Source: Serratia nevei
Lineage (GTDB): Bacteria; Pseudomonadota; Gammaproteobacteria; Enterobacterales; Enterobacteriaceae
Assembly: GCF_024160145.1 (NCBI RefSeq)
Contig: NZ_JAMYWQ010000013.1
Span: forward strand, 1 to 64,000
DNA length: 64,000 bases
Direction: 5' to 3'
Below, piece after piece: positions 34,918 to 44,413 of this stretch (position 1 is its first letter; every line of letters begins with the position of its first letter). The position numbers and the translations under genes were made by a program. The notes under the pieces were generated by a model. That model saw nothing but the letters and a program-made list of their open reading frames with translations, made no database searches and was not told where the DNA came from.

Positions 34918-35409
34918 TTAGGCAGTGGCGCGTTCGTTCCAGGAATCGGAATGAATGATGTTGCCGTCTTTGTAGGTCCAGGTGATTTTTTCGTAACGCA
35001 GCTCGATCTGTTCGAGGTGGTTATGCTTCTCGAAAGAAGGATCCTTGATGTCGTGCATCACCGGATTCACTTTCACCACTTTTACGTTTTCCAGTGTGGT
35101 GTTGAAGTACTCCACCTCCTGGCCCGCGTCGTTGATTTTGTACCACTTGAATTCCGCAGACTTGAGGGTCTGACCGGTGGTCACCGCCTTGTACAGGTAC
35201 GGGCTGGACGAGTCGATTTCCTTGGTGAACAGAAACGGGGTGTGGATACGGGTGCCGGTCAGCTTGCCGGTGTTGTTATCGGTCGGGATGTACAGGTTAT
35301 GCTCCTGAGCGACAACTTCGATGCTGCCTTCACGATCCTGAACGTCCACAGACCCTTTGATGTCCGCGCCGCCGTCGTCCTTCAGCCAAAGATAAACAGG
35401 AATTGCCAT
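34918..35409 (-). CDS. hcp: T6SS tube protein Hcp (TssD)
   Basis: 163 residues from ATG 35409 (MAIPVYLWLKDDGG), the classic Hcp start; GGAGAG lies in the last codons of the preceding gene. Hcp hallmarks include SVDVQDREGSIEVVAQEHNL, TPFLFTKEIDSSSPYL and RYEKITWTYKDGNIIHSDSW. Hexamers stack to form the secreted inner tube that can also carry effectors. Followed immediately by an intrinsic terminator. Confidence 0.96.
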   Translation of the reverse strand: MAIPVYLWLKDDGGADIKGSVDVQDREGSIEVVAQEHNLYIPTDNNTGKLTGTRIHTPFLFTKEIDSSSPYLYKAVTTGQTLKSAEFKWYKINDAGQEVEYFNTTLENVKVVKVNPVMHDIKDPSFEKHNHLEQIELRYEKITWTYKDGNIIHSDSWNERATA

Positions 35410-35413
35410 GGGG

Positions 35414-37126
35414 TTACTCTCCATTGTGTTGTAATGCGCCATCATCCTGAGAGGGCGCCGGGTGTTTGCCGGGTATCTGGCAGGCATTGGCCTGCGGTAC
35501 CAGACTGATTTCGACACGGCGGTTGAGCGCACGGCCCTCCGGGGTGTCGTTGGTTGCGACAGGGCGGCTTTCGCCATAGCCCTGCACCGCAAAACAGCTT
35601 TCCGGCACGTCGCCGGTGTCGCGCATCCAGTTGCGCACCGCAGCGGCACGCTCGAGCGACAGCGTCTGGTTTAGTTGTGCATTGCCGGTGTTATCCGTGT
35701 GGCCGGCGACGACAATCAGCCAACCCGGCTTCGCTTTGATGCCGACCAGTGAACTCACCAGCATTTTGGTGGAACCCGCTTTCAGCACGGACTTGCCGGA
35801 ATCGAACAGCGACAGGCTGTCGAGGCGCACAATTCTCGGTGCCGGCTTGAGTTCTGGCTGCGGTTCAGGCGGCAGTGGTGGGGGCACATACGAGCGGATC
35901 GCATCCAGCACCGGCATCCTCAAATGCTCCCCCTGATACAACCCCAGGCCCATCCGAACCGATACGCCATTGCGCGCGTGCTCATCCAGCTGCGCCGCAT
36001 CGTCACGCAGGACGGCAACGGCATCGGCTTTTGCTCCGAAATCATGCATCGGGATACGGTCATAGCGGGCAATATCAAAACTCATACGCTGCAACAGCTG
36101 GCGATTGTTCCAGCCACTGCTGAGCAGCGCTGCAATGGCCGCCAGCGTGAAGATCCCGAGCGCACAACGGAAGGCTCGCCCACGTGGCGTCAGGCCTCGC
36201 CCTGCCGGCAGCAGCGGCAGAACAAAGTCAGGGAACAGTGACATCACCGTGCTGTCAGTGCCAACGGGCTGCCATCCGGCGACGTGTTGCATCGCGGTGT
36301 GGCGGGATAATGAGGCTGTCCAGAGGGATGAGGCCAGGCTGCCGGACAGAATGGGCCCAATTCCCCACAGCACGGCAGTCGGGGCAATGGCCGGGATATC
36401 CGGATTTTCATCCATGAAGACCGCTTTGACGTGATGGTGGAACCAGCTCATCAGGCTGTTCATTAGCACCTGTTGCTGCATCGCCATCGCCCCGCCGATG
36501 GTGACCCAGCTGGCAATCGAGCAGGGCGCCGACGATCCGCGCCTGACGCTGCCCCCTTCGCCAGGTATTGCCGCCTGCCAGAGCAGGTCGTTCATCATGG
36601 CGCTGCCTGCCTGACCGTTCAGAACCAGTGGCACGGAATGACCACTCTCCTTACGCACCTGGCTGATTTGCCAGCGCAGGGCCAGCAGGCGACTGGTCAG
36701 TGCTTCACGGTCTGCGTGCTTCTGAGGACAAACGCTGACCATTACCGACAGCTGCCGCCCCCAGTCCGGACGAAGCCATAACAGCTGACGCGCCACCTGC
36801 TCCAGGTCCTGATAGTCTTCCACCCGGATCCAGCACCCCTGGGTGACGGTCAGTACCTGAGAGTGCTCCGGCCAGGCCTGTGGCAGATCGCCGCAGACCA
36901 GGACCACCGGCTGGCGGTAAGTCGCATCAGGCAGATCGTCGGGGCACAACGCCGATTCATGCTCTGCACGGCGGCTGGCCACAATCCAGCACGCCAGAAT
37001 GGCCCCCAGGGTTGCCAGCAGGATAAACACAGAGACCAGCCGGGAGAACGGCAGAAACCCCAGGCACACCACGGCGCTCAGCAGAGCGGCCCACAATGCC
37101 AGTCCGCGCTGTTGTGCAGGACTCAT
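35414..37126 (-). CDS. T6SS OmpA-domain protein (TssL-associated, peptidoglycan-binding)
   Basis: 570 residues from ATG 37126, overlapping tssL by four bases (ATGA). Two N-terminal hydrophobic segments, a large soluble region, a further hydrophobic segment (LGIFTLAAIAALLSSGW) and a C-terminal OmpA-like domain with VVAGHTDNTGNAQLNQTLSL and RALNRRVEISLV. In this T6SS type tssL lacks its own OmpA domain and this separate protein probably supplies peptidoglycan anchoring for the TssJLM complex. Hcp follows four bases later. Confidence 0.88.
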   Translation of the reverse strand: MSPAQQRGLALWAALLSAVVCLGFLPFSRLVSVFILLATLGAILACWIVASRRAEHESALCPDDLPDATYRQPVVLVCGDLPQAWPEHSQVLTVTQGCWIRVEDYQDLEQVARQLLWLRPDWGRQLSVMVSVCPQKHADREALTSRLLALRWQISQVRKESGHSVPLVLNGQAGSAMMNDLLWQAAIPGEGGSVRRGSSAPCSIASWVTIGGAMAMQQQVLMNSLMSWFHHHVKAVFMDENPDIPAIAPTAVLWGIGPILSGSLASSLWTASLSRHTAMQHVAGWQPVGTDSTVMSLFPDFVLPLLPAGRGLTPRGRAFRCALGIFTLAAIAALLSSGWNNRQLLQRMSFDIARYDRIPMHDFGAKADAVAVLRDDAAQLDEHARNGVSVRMGLGLYQGEHLRMPVLDAIRSYVPPPLPPEPQPELKPAPRIVRLDSLSLFDSGKSVLKAGSTKMLVSSLVGIKAKPGWLIVVAGHTDNTGNAQLNQTLSLERAAAVRNWMRDTGDVPESCFAVQGYGESRPVATNDTPEGRALNRRVEISLVPQANACQIPGKHPAPSQDDGALQHNGE

Positions 37127-37812
37127 TTCACGGCTCCCGGTAGCAGGGTCAGCAGCGTTTGATCCAACCAGAGAGCCAGTCCCCACCAGAGCGCGGCGAC
37201 TACCATCACGCTCAGGCCGATACGCACGGGCCATGACGCCAGCCAGCCTCCCATTCCACGCCCGGTGCGGCTTTCCGCCAGGACCGGGGGAGTCTGCGGA
37301 TAGCTGAACGGCGTGACATGTTCATTGAGCGCGTTGACAAGTTTCTGGCGCTCCGGATCGTTCAGCGAGCGGAAACTGCCGAGGAACCCCAGCATCATGA
37401 CCCGCTGAAAGCAGGTCACAACAGCATGGTCAGGTGCCGGTTCACGGAGCACATCACGCATCCGATCGCACAACGTATCTCCGGCATCCATGGTGCCGAG
37501 GAAGTGCCCCTGCAGCGGAATGTCATACCACTGTAGACAGGCATCATCCTCCACGCCCCGGCCTTTAACCGCCTCATCAAGCAGGGCACACTGCGCAGTC
37601 ATGATGTGCAGACAACTGACCTCATCGAGCTCGCTCGCTTTCAGTTCACGCTGCACGCGCTCCACATCGGCGATACAGTGCTCCCACAGGTTCCGCCCTT
37701 CACCGTCCTGGAACTGCGGACCGTGGCGCAAGCTGATCACCTGTAGCCAGGTGTCCTGCAGCAAGGCATCGATATCAATGGACGCGGAGGTGCCGCGTTT
37801 ACGCTCACTCAT
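37123..37812 (-). CDS. tssL: T6SS inner-membrane protein TssL (DotU-like)
   Basis: 229 residues. The cytoplasmic DotU domain has ISLRHGPQFQDGEGRNLWEH, ALLDEAVKGRG and FQRVMMLGFLGSF; one membrane helix near the C-terminus (about 199-220, IGLSVMVVAALWWGLALWL) anchors it. TssL joins TssM and TssK and connects the membrane complex to the baseplate. It overlaps tssK by four bases (ATGA) and the OmpA-domain gene by four. Confidence 0.93.
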   Translation of the reverse strand: MSERKRGTSASIDIDALLQDTWLQVISLRHGPQFQDGEGRNLWEHCIADVERVQRELKASELDEVSCLHIMTAQCALLDEAVKGRGVEDDACLQWYDIPLQGHFLGTMDAGDTLCDRMRDVLREPAPDHAVVTCFQRVMMLGFLGSFRSLNDPERQKLVNALNEHVTPFSYPQTPPVLAESRTGRGMGGWLASWPVRIGLSVMVVAALWWGLALWLDQTLLTLLPGAVK

Positions 37813-39149
37813 GTTCTCAGTACCGCAAAGAGTTCAAGTTCAGGCTCGCCGAGCATCCCAGGAACATAAAACATACAGGTGCCGCTCTGGAGCATGTCGG
37901 CAGCCAGTGGATGGGAAACATCGAGGCTGAAATACTGGTTTTCCAGACGCAGTGGAATGGCGGCCGGCACATGACGCAGCGGCGTCAGCGGCACACCCAC
38001 CCGTGAAGAATTGACGATACTCCTGACATGATCGGGACTGCCGATCTTGCACTGGCGCGGGAACTGTTCCTGCAGCTGTGCCACAGGCATCGGTGATCGT
38101 ACGGAGAGGTAGTAATCCGCCCCTTCGCGCAGACGCGGGTCATGCAGACGGGCCTGCCAGAAGTGAAGCCTGGCATCATGCTCAAGCTCAATCGCTACCA
38201 CCCGCGACGGCAGGCTGGCTTCCAGCAGGTCGCCCAGCAGGTCAAAGAGTGGCGGGAAGACGTTATTCAGTTGCTCATGCTGCCAGACAGGGATAGCACT
38301 CACCTGGTGTTCCAGCGAGAAGGTCAGCAGACTGCCCGCAAGCCTTGCCAACTCCGGATACAGACACTCAGGCGGGCCTTGCGGGTGGCGCTGAAACTGC
38401 CCCAGCACGGGCTCGGCGCTGTTCAGGGCATTGAGCAGCCAGAACAAGGACACGTCGGCCACGGCGAAATCAGCCATGCGCTCATTGCTTTCACGGCGCA
38501 TCGCCATCAGGCGGCCCAGCCGGGCACGCAACTGGATCATCAGTTGCTCAAGCTGAATAACCAGCCAGCCACTGCCCTGGATGGCCAGGAGTGGGGGAAG
38601 AAACGTCTCATCGAGTTGCCACACCCCCTGCGAATCCTGCTGCAGACGGGCGATCGGGCAGGCCAGGTAATCGCTGTTGTTCTGATGAGCGAAACGCAGC
38701 GTCAGCTCGGGCTGCATCACCGCAATCTGACGGGTGTCGTCACCAAAGGTATTGCGCACATCTCGCCAGCGCTGGCGATAACGCACAGGGCGCTCTGCCA
38801 CCTCATCGGGTTTAAGGCAGTTGCCGCCATTCGCCCGCAATAGCGGCAGCGCCAGTACCACTACCACGTCGTGCGATTCACCCTCAAGCGCCAGCACCGG
38901 TGGCAGCTCGTCGGCATTATCCGTGTCGATAAGCGTCCCGTCCTGAAAACGAACGTGCAGATGGCGGGCCTGCAGACGGCCCAGCTTCAGAGTTTCCAGT
39001 TCGAAAGCGACCTTTATCACGCCCCATGGCTGTGATAACCCCATCCGGGCGATACCTTCGGCAGACCAGGCCGCATACGCGACCTGTTGCTGGAAGTGCT
39101 GGGGAGAGACCATAACGCCCCTGCCCCATAACGGCTGTTCCGTTTTCAT
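37809..39149 (-). CDS. tssK: T6SS baseplate adaptor TssK
   Basis: 446 residues. The N-terminus (PLWGRGVMVSPQHFQQQ), QLEQLMIQLRARLGRLMAMR and a C-terminal PLRHVPAAIPLRLENQYFSL region are typical. TssK trimers link the TssF/TssG wedges to the TssL/TssM membrane complex. It lies 17 bases after tssC and overlaps tssL. Confidence 0.95.
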   Translation of the reverse strand: MKTEQPLWGRGVMVSPQHFQQQVAYAAWSAEGIARMGLSQPWGVIKVAFELETLKLGRLQARHLHVRFQDGTLIDTDNADELPPVLALEGESHDVVVVLALPLLRANGGNCLKPDEVAERPVRYRQRWRDVRNTFGDDTRQIAVMQPELTLRFAHQNNSDYLACPIARLQQDSQGVWQLDETFLPPLLAIQGSGWLVIQLEQLMIQLRARLGRLMAMRRESNERMADFAVADVSLFWLLNALNSAEPVLGQFQRHPQGPPECLYPELARLAGSLLTFSLEHQVSAIPVWQHEQLNNVFPPLFDLLGDLLEASLPSRVVAIELEHDARLHFWQARLHDPRLREGADYYLSVRSPMPVAQLQEQFPRQCKIGSPDHVRSIVNSSRVGVPLTPLRHVPAAIPLRLENQYFSLDVSHPLAADMLQSGTCMFYVPGMLGEPELELFAVLRT

Positions 39150-39166
39150 CGGCTTCCTGCCTTACT

Positions 39167-40708
39167 TTACGATTTCGCCTTCGGCATCTGAGAAACCAGT
39201 GACAGGTTGACGTCCATGCCTTCTACCTGGAAGTGCGGCACTGCATACAGCTTCACGCGGAAGAAGCCCGGATTATCTTCGATGTCCTCCACCACCACTT
39301 TCGCGTCGCGCAGCGGGTGAGAAGCCTGCAACTCGTCGCCCGGATCGGTCATTTCGGTCACCAGACTACGGATCCAGGTGTTCAACTCCAGCTCCAGCAG
39401 ACGCCTGTCTTTGGTGGTGCCGATGTTTTCGCGCTGGATAAGCTTCAGGTAGTGCGCGATGCGTGACAACAGGAAGATATACGGCAGGCGAGAGTTGATA
39501 CGGCTGTTGGCTGTCGCATCGGCGGTATCGTACAGTGCCGGCTTCTGCGCGGAGTTGGCGCTGAAGAAGCACGCATAGTCGCGGTTTTTGTAATAGCTAA
39601 GTGGAATGAACCCCAGGTTAGCGAATTCAAATTCGCGGGTTTCCGGGATCATCACTTCAGACGGGATCTTCACCTGGCTACCGGTACCGAGGTCATACAG
39701 ATGGATAGGCAAGTCTTTGACTGCCCCACCCGCCTGCGGGCCACGGATTTGTACGCACCAACCGTTATTGATAAAGCTGCGCACCATGTTGGCCGCAAAG
39801 GAAAACGACGCATTGGTCCACAGGTATTTATCGTGATCAGGGCCTTTCACTTCTTCGACGTAATTGAAGCTGCGCACCGGCACGGTGTCCGGGCCATACG
39901 GCAGACGCCCCAGCACACGCGGCATCACCAGACCGATATAACGGGCGTCATCGGTCTCACGGAAAGATTTCCACTTGATGTACTCGGCACGGTCAAAGTA
40001 ATTGCCGATATCTTTAATCGCAGCGACATCTTCCATCGAGTCCTTGAGGAAGAATGCCGGCCCTGCCGAGCCGATAAAGGGCATATGCGCTGCGGCAGAC
40101 ACTTTTGAGATGTTGCGCAGCAGCGCTACATCCTGAGCGGAAGCATCAAACTCGTAAGCGGAAATCAGCGCAGCAATCGGCTCACCGCCCGGAGAATCGT
40201 ATTCTGCGGTATAGGTGTGCTGGTATAATCCGCTCTGAATAATCTCCGGCGCGTCTTCAAAGTCCTGACGCAAGTCCTCTTTTGACAGGTCAAGCAGTTC
40301 GATTTTAACGTTCTGACGAAAATCAGTTTTATCAACTAAAGACTTCAGGCCACGCCACAGACTTTCTACCGCCTGAAAGTTCTCATGGTGCATCACCGCA
40401 TCCAACTGGCGACTAATCTGGTGATCCAACTCCGCGATATGATGGTCAATCAGGGTTTTGTCGAGCTTTTCGACTTTCGAACCTGCTTTGGTCAGACACT
40501 CCAGAAACACCTGCATCCCGGCCGTTAACCGCTCATCCGCCGTTGCATCCGACATCGCCTGCGCATCCTGCCAGATATCCAGCGCACTCAGCTCGGACAC
40601 TGGGCTCAGGTTAATTTTTTCAAACAGAGAGGTATATACGCCCCCGGCTTGCGGCTGTTCCAACACGATGCTTTCGCCACCCACGACATTCTCATTTTTT
40701 ACAGACAT
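39167..40708 (-). CDS. tssC: T6SS sheath large subunit TssC
   Basis: 513 residues from ATG 40708 (MSVKNENVVGG) with AAGGAA upstream; a start five codons earlier would place the Shine-Dalgarno inside the gene. Conserved blocks are QAVESLWRGLKSLVDKTDFR, YEFDASAQDVALL, FIGSAGPAFF and FLLSRIAHYLKLIQRENIGT. With TssB it builds the contractile sheath. It begins 38 bases after tssB. Confidence 0.96.
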   Translation of the reverse strand: MSVKNENVVGGESIVLEQPQAGGVYTSLFEKINLSPVSELSALDIWQDAQAMSDATADERLTAGMQVFLECLTKAGSKVEKLDKTLIDHHIAELDHQISRQLDAVMHHENFQAVESLWRGLKSLVDKTDFRQNVKIELLDLSKEDLRQDFEDAPEIIQSGLYQHTYTAEYDSPGGEPIAALISAYEFDASAQDVALLRNISKVSAAAHMPFIGSAGPAFFLKDSMEDVAAIKDIGNYFDRAEYIKWKSFRETDDARYIGLVMPRVLGRLPYGPDTVPVRSFNYVEEVKGPDHDKYLWTNASFSFAANMVRSFINNGWCVQIRGPQAGGAVKDLPIHLYDLGTGSQVKIPSEVMIPETREFEFANLGFIPLSYYKNRDYACFFSANSAQKPALYDTADATANSRINSRLPYIFLLSRIAHYLKLIQRENIGTTKDRRLLELELNTWIRSLVTEMTDPGDELQASHPLRDAKVVVEDIEDNPGFFRVKLYAVPHFQVEGMDVNLSLVSQMPKAKS

Positions 40709-40746
40709 CAGCATTTCCTTCATTAATCCGTTAAATATCGCGACCG

Positions 40747-41244
40747 TTATGGCTGCTTCGGCGCCAGCGCAGACAGCTCACTGCGCAGTTCAGCGCTGAG
40801 CATCGGGTCGAGCAGGATTTTTTCCAGCTCTTTGCGGAAGGCCTGGTTGTCGAGCAGGTTGGCTTTGAGGTCACGCAGGAGATTACGCATGGCCAGCATG
40901 GCTTTAAGCTGCGGAATTTGCCGGGCAACCTGCTCCGGCGTGAAGTCACTCATCTCACGGAAGGTCAGGCTGACATTTTCTTCACTGCCGTCACCGGCCA
41001 ACGTATTTTCAACGGCCAGGTTTACGTTAGGAGAGAATTCTGCCAACACGCTGTCAAAATTGTTTTTGTTGACATTGACCTTTTCACGCTCGGACACAGG
41101 ACGCTGCTCGGCACCGTTGCTGTAATCCCCCACGACCATCAGTTTAAGGGGCAGTTCGACCTTCTTCTGGGCACCGCCGGTGTGCAGATCGAGTTTGATA
41201 TTGACGCGAGCTTTGGGGATCTCAGACTGATAGGAATTAGACAT
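40747..41244 (-). CDS. tssB: T6SS sheath small subunit TssB
   Basis: 165 residues. The protein has the TssB features IPKARVNIKLDLHTGGAQKK, VVGDYSNGAEQRPVSEREK and VNLAVENTLAGD, with a helical C-terminus. It pairs with TssC in the sheath and carries the ClpV-recognised region. It is the first gene of the T6SS operon; the promoter must lie in 41245 and beyond on the minus strand, where I see no unambiguous sigma-54 or sigma-70 box. Confidence 0.95.
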   Translation of the reverse strand: MSNSYQSEIPKARVNIKLDLHTGGAQKKVELPLKLMVVGDYSNGAEQRPVSEREKVNVNKNNFDSVLAEFSPNVNLAVENTLAGDGSEENVSLTFREMSDFTPEQVARQIPQLKAMLAMRNLLRDLKANLLDNQAFRKELEKILLDPMLSAELRSELSALAPKQP

Positions 41245-41922
41245 GGCTGTCCCTGTTCTATGGAATAATAGAAATGGTCAATGCCAGTGAGAAATAAATA
41301 AAGAAAGAATACTGATATTGCCAGAACAGCTGCCCCCGCTCACGCTATCCAACGCAAGTCAACATTCGGGGACAAAAGCGGGCACAATCCATTCACCAGC
41401 TAGCATGACGCGTGTTTTAAGCGTTTATCTGAAATCAAGGAATTCGGATAAATACCTATAGACGGAGTGTAGAAACATTAGGATTGCGATTGGAACACCT
41501 TAAATGTAACAAAATAATACAAATTAATGAGTTTAACAAAATAAGATCATCAGATTGATTTATCAGAACTTTCTCAGAATAACACCGCAATACGCATGGA
41601 ATAAGGGCGCGCAGAAAATGATCAATTTGATAAGGGGACAATAAGTGCACAAAAAATCACCAATTGCGCGAAATATCTGATTTTTTATTTTTATCAAAAA
41701 TGAGAGGTCGGGCATCACTGATGTCTATGAAAAATTGACCATGTGCCTGAGCCTTCACTCTCTTTATTATTCAATTAAATGATACTTATTACTTTCATCA
41801 AAAAAGTAAATATCACAATTGGGCTTTACGTATGTCACATACCCGTGCCAGTGATATATGTACCTCAGGAACAACGCCGTTCCTGTTAACGCCCAGGTAA
41901 GCCAGATCGGCATAGGAAGTGA
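41245..41922. other. AT-rich intergenic region upstream of tssB
   Basis: 678 bases with no gene I can support. It is AT-rich, with short A/T runs around 41660-41820, and should hold the T6SS promoter on the minus strand. A short minus-strand frame at 41813-42007 has no homology I can recognise. AT-rich leaders of this kind are common H-NS targets (inference). Confidence 0.5.
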
Positions 41923-42336
41923 TTGGGTCGAGCCCATACCGCATGCCGGACATTATGCGATCAGATCGGCAAACACTCACGATACGTCTTTGTGCATACG
42001 ACAGCACGGAAGCGACCAGGCGGCGGAGTGACCCCGGCAGTTAGGAAAATGCGGGTTGATGATAACTCAGCATGGAACACAGGGAAACGGAGAGCGGGAA
42101 TAACTGATTTCCGCTTTCACGATCTGCGGCATACGTGGGCGAGCTGGTTGGTTCAGGCAGACGTGCCACTTTCGGCACTGCAAGAAATGGGCGGCTGGGA
42201 GAGCATAGAAATGGTTCAGCGCTATGCTCACCTATCCCCAACCCATCTAACCGAACATGCGAGAAAAATTGACGAAGTCTTGGCAGCCAATGTCACTAAT
42301 CTGGCACTTTTGGAAAATCTTGCAGTGGGAGAATGA
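41923..42336 (+). pseudogene. Truncated tyrosine integrase (C-terminal remnant)
   Basis: 137 residues, starting after an in-frame stop and lacking the N-terminal arm-binding domain and first half of the catalytic domain. The catalytic C-terminus is recognisable: [16 protein letters not shown] (box II HxxR), [20 protein letters not shown] (tyrosine nucleophile in RYAHL). The family runs to about 350-400 residues. It ends 21 bases before the 3' end of argU, the classical place for an integrase that used this tRNA. It is probably the decayed integrase of the island. Confidence 0.85.
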
Positions 42337-42357
42337 GCGTAACTCATTGATACTTAA

Positions 42358-42434
42358 TGGCACGCCCTATAGGATTCGAACCTATGACCTACGGCTTAGA
42401 AGGCCGTTGCTCTATCCAACTGAGCTAAGGGCGC
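42358..42434 (-). tRNA. argU: tRNA-Arg (anticodon TCT), argU
   Basis: The gene on the minus strand folds as a standard cloverleaf: acceptor GCGCCCT, D arm with GCTC and GAGC stem sides, anticodon stem ACGGC/GCCGT with loop CTTCTAA (anticodon TCT), T arm with TTCGAAT loop, and encoded CCA at 42358-42360. It matches the argU gene known next to folD in enterobacteria. The first acceptor pair is G1-U72, a wobble pair where the E. coli homologue has G-C. Confidence 0.93.
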
Positions 42435-42530
42435 ATTGAGATGCGGCAACCTGCGGCTGCGGGTTGGGATTATACGGTCAGAGGTTAGCGAGTCAATGCC
42501 TTTTCATGACGTTACGGCGGCGGCCGTGCT

Positions 42531-42857
42531 TTATGGCGTTTTTTCCGCCAGCGCCCGCGCGGCGAGGGTTCCCGTCAACCGGGCGCCGCCATGCTGAACC
42601 AGGCCGACGCCGACGTAAATCGGCGTGCGCTCCGCCCCTTGCCGCCCAACGTCCCGCCGCAGGCAAAGGCGGGCGGACTGCACCACCGCGGCGATATCGC
42701 CCCAATCGGCGTGCTCGACCACCCGCGCGTTGCAGGTCACCGCCACCCTTTCCCCCAGAGTGGCGTCGGGGCGGGCGCTGTTTAAAGAAGCCTGGCTCCC
42801 CGATGCCCAAACCAGCAACAGCGTGCAGCCTGCCCAGGCGCAGCCCTTCATACGCAT
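42531..42857 (-). CDS. Small predicted secreted protein of unknown function
   Basis: 108 residues from ATG 42857, or 106 from the ATG at 42851, which gives an ATGA overlap with the preceding gene's stop. A signal peptide is likely (CAWAGCTLLLVWASGSQA). The mature part has two cysteines (VAVTCNARV, SARLCLRRD) that could form a disulphide, and no domain I recognise. It is GC-rich like the core. The overlap with the upstream small gene supports translation. Confidence 0.5.
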   Translation of the reverse strand: MRMKGCAWAGCTLLLVWASGSQASLNSARPDATLGERVAVTCNARVVEHADWGDIAAVVQSARLCLRRDVGRQGAERTPIYVGVGLVQHGGARLTGTLAARALAEKTP

Positions 42858-43057
42858 AACTTCCGCCACAGCGCATTCAGGCATGCCCGCCACGACGGCG
42901 CCGCCTCATGCTTGCCGAGCTGATGCAGCGCGATCAGTTGCGCGCTGTCCGCCGGATGCAGTGAAGAGTCGAACACCGTTTCCCCCACATGTTTAGGCTC
43001 CGCCGGTTGCTCGTCAGGCTGATGATGCAACGGGTAAAGCCGGGTTATCGCTCTCAT
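42848..43057 (-). CDS. Small uncharacterised protein
   Basis: 69 residues (MRAITRLYPLHHQPDEQPAE onward), with no signal peptide or domain I recognise. The start at 43057 is preceded by GGCAGGATC; a longer in-frame upstream extension runs into the folD region on the opposite strand and is not credible. Its TGA overlaps the next gene's start. Together they look like a two-gene operon divergent from folD. Confidence 0.45.
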   Translation of the reverse strand: MRAITRLYPLHHQPDEQPAEPKHVGETVFDSSLHPADSAQLIALHQLGKHEAAPSWRACLNALWRKLCV

Positions 43058-43262
43058 GATCCTGCCCTCTTTCGCCCTGTGAACGGCCCCAGCGTATCCA
43101 AATACAGGTAAAAATGACGTAGAGGATCCTGAGGCCGGCATAAAAAAAGCGTAAATCGGCGTCGGCAACGGCCGCGAGGGTGATTCTGCGCCTGACAGCG
43201 CGCTCAGCTTCTGCCAGAATAGCGGCATCCCCGCTTTTCTTAATTGATGGATTTCCACACTG

Positions 43263-44129
43263 ATGTCAGCAAAGATTATTGATGGTAAAACGATTGCGCA
43301 GCAGGTTAGAAACGAAGTGGCTGAGCAAGTGAAACAACGTCTGGCGGCCGGCAAACGCGCCCCAGGGCTGGCGGTTGTGCTGGTCGGCGAGAATCCGGCT
43401 TCGCAAATTTACGTCGCCAGCAAGCGCCGCGCCTGCGATGAAGTCGGCTTCCTTTCCCGCTCCTACGACCTGCCCGCTGCCACCAGTGAAGCCGAGCTGC
43501 TGGCGTTGATCGACCAGCTGAACGCCGATGAGGAAATCGACGGCATTCTGGTGCAGCTGCCGCTGCCGGCCGGCATCGATAACGTCAAGGTGCTGGAACG
43601 CATTCACCCGGACAAAGACGTCGACGGCTTCCACCCGTACAACGTCGGCCGCCTGTGCCAGCGCGCGCCTAAGCTGCGCCCGTGCACGCCGCGCGGCATC
43701 GTCACCCTGCTGGAGCGTTATAACATCGATACCTACGGCCTGAACGCCGTGGTGGTCGGCGCTTCCAACATCGTCGGCCGCCCGATGAGCATGGAGCTGC
43801 TGCTGGCCGGCTGCACCACCACCGTCACCCACCGCTTCACCAAGAATCTGCGTCATCACGTCGAGAACGCCGATCTGCTGGTGGTGGCGGTCGGTAAGCC
43901 GGGCTTCATTCCGGGCGACTGGATCAAACCGGGCGCCATCGTGGTGGACGTCGGCATCAACCGTCTGGAAAGCGGTAAAGTGGTGGGCGACGTCGATTTC
44001 GACGCCGCCAGCGAGCGCGCCGCCTACATCACCCCAGTGCCGGGTGGCGTCGGCCCGATGACCGTTGCTACACTGATCCAAAATACCTTGCAGGCCTGCG
44101 AGGAATATCACGACGTTCAACCTAAATAA
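43263..44129 (+). CDS. folD: Bifunctional methylenetetrahydrofolate dehydrogenase/cyclohydrolase FolD
   Basis: 288 residues. Conserved FolD motifs are present: [66 protein letters not shown] and [15 protein letters not shown]. It interconverts 5,10-methylene- and 10-formyl-THF with NADP. Located beside argU as in E. coli. The ATG is kept because the motif order fits it. Confidence 0.97.
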   Translation: MSAKIIDGKTIAQQVRNEVAEQVKQRLAAGKRAPGLAVVLVGENPASQIYVASKRRACDEVGFLSRSYDLPAATSEAELLALIDQLNADEEIDGILVQLPLPAGIDNVKVLERIHPDKDVDGFHPYNVGRLCQRAPKLRPCTPRGIVTLLERYNIDTYGLNAVVVGASNIVGRPMSMELLLAGCTTTVTHRFTKNLRHHVENADLLVVAVGKPGFIPGDWIKPGAIVVDVGINRLESGKVVGDVDFDAASERAAYITPVPGGVGPMTVATLIQNTLQACEEYHDVQPK

Positions 44130-44139
44130 GTAAGGCAGT

Positions 44140-44352
44140 ATGGAAATTTTCAATCTGGACAATCATCCCCACGTCGAACTGTGCGATCTGCTGAAGTTCC
44201 AGGGCTGGTGTGAAAGCGGCGGCGCCGCCAAAGAAGTCATCGCCGAAGGGCGGGTGAAAGTCGACGGCAAAGTCGAAACCCGCAAGCGCTGCAAGATCGT
44301 CGCCGATCAGGTGGTGGAATTCAACGGCGGCAAGGTCACGGTTAAACCCTAA
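44140..44352 (+). CDS. ybcJ: S4-like RNA-binding protein YbcJ
   Basis: 70 residues; the S4-type fold is shown by VELCDLLKFQGWCESGGAAK and EGRVKVDGKVETRKRCKI. YbcJ is a small RNA-binding protein of uncertain role. Ten bases after folD and followed by a bidirectional terminator shared with cysS. Confidence 0.92.
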   Translation: MEIFNLDNHPHVELCDLLKFQGWCESGGAAKEVIAEGRVKVDGKVETRKRCKIVADQVVEFNGGKVTVKP

Positions 44353-44365
44353 CCCGCAGCCATAG

Positions 44366-44400
44366 AAAAAGGCGCTGAATTCAGCGCCTTTTTTGTTTTT
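44366..44400. terminator. Bidirectional terminator between ybcJ and cysS
   Basis: A perfect 18-base palindrome (GGCGCTGAATTCAGCGCC, 44371-44388) is flanked by an A-run on the left and T-run on the right, so it can terminate both ybcJ and the convergent cysS transcripts. Confidence 0.85.
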
Positions 44401-44413
44401 CCCTGCGGCCGGA

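Noticed and set aside
41813-42007. Minus-strand frame overlapping the integrase remnant
   Set aside because: No homology, no ribosome-binding site, and it is opposite a recognisable integrase fragment.
42257-42439. Small plus-strand frame over argU
   Set aside because: It covers a well-folding tRNA gene; translated tRNA genes give typical spurious frames.
43266-44162. Long antisense frame over folD (298 codons)
   Set aside because: It lies antisense to a fully recognisable folD, and its composition is that of the complement of a GC-rich gene.
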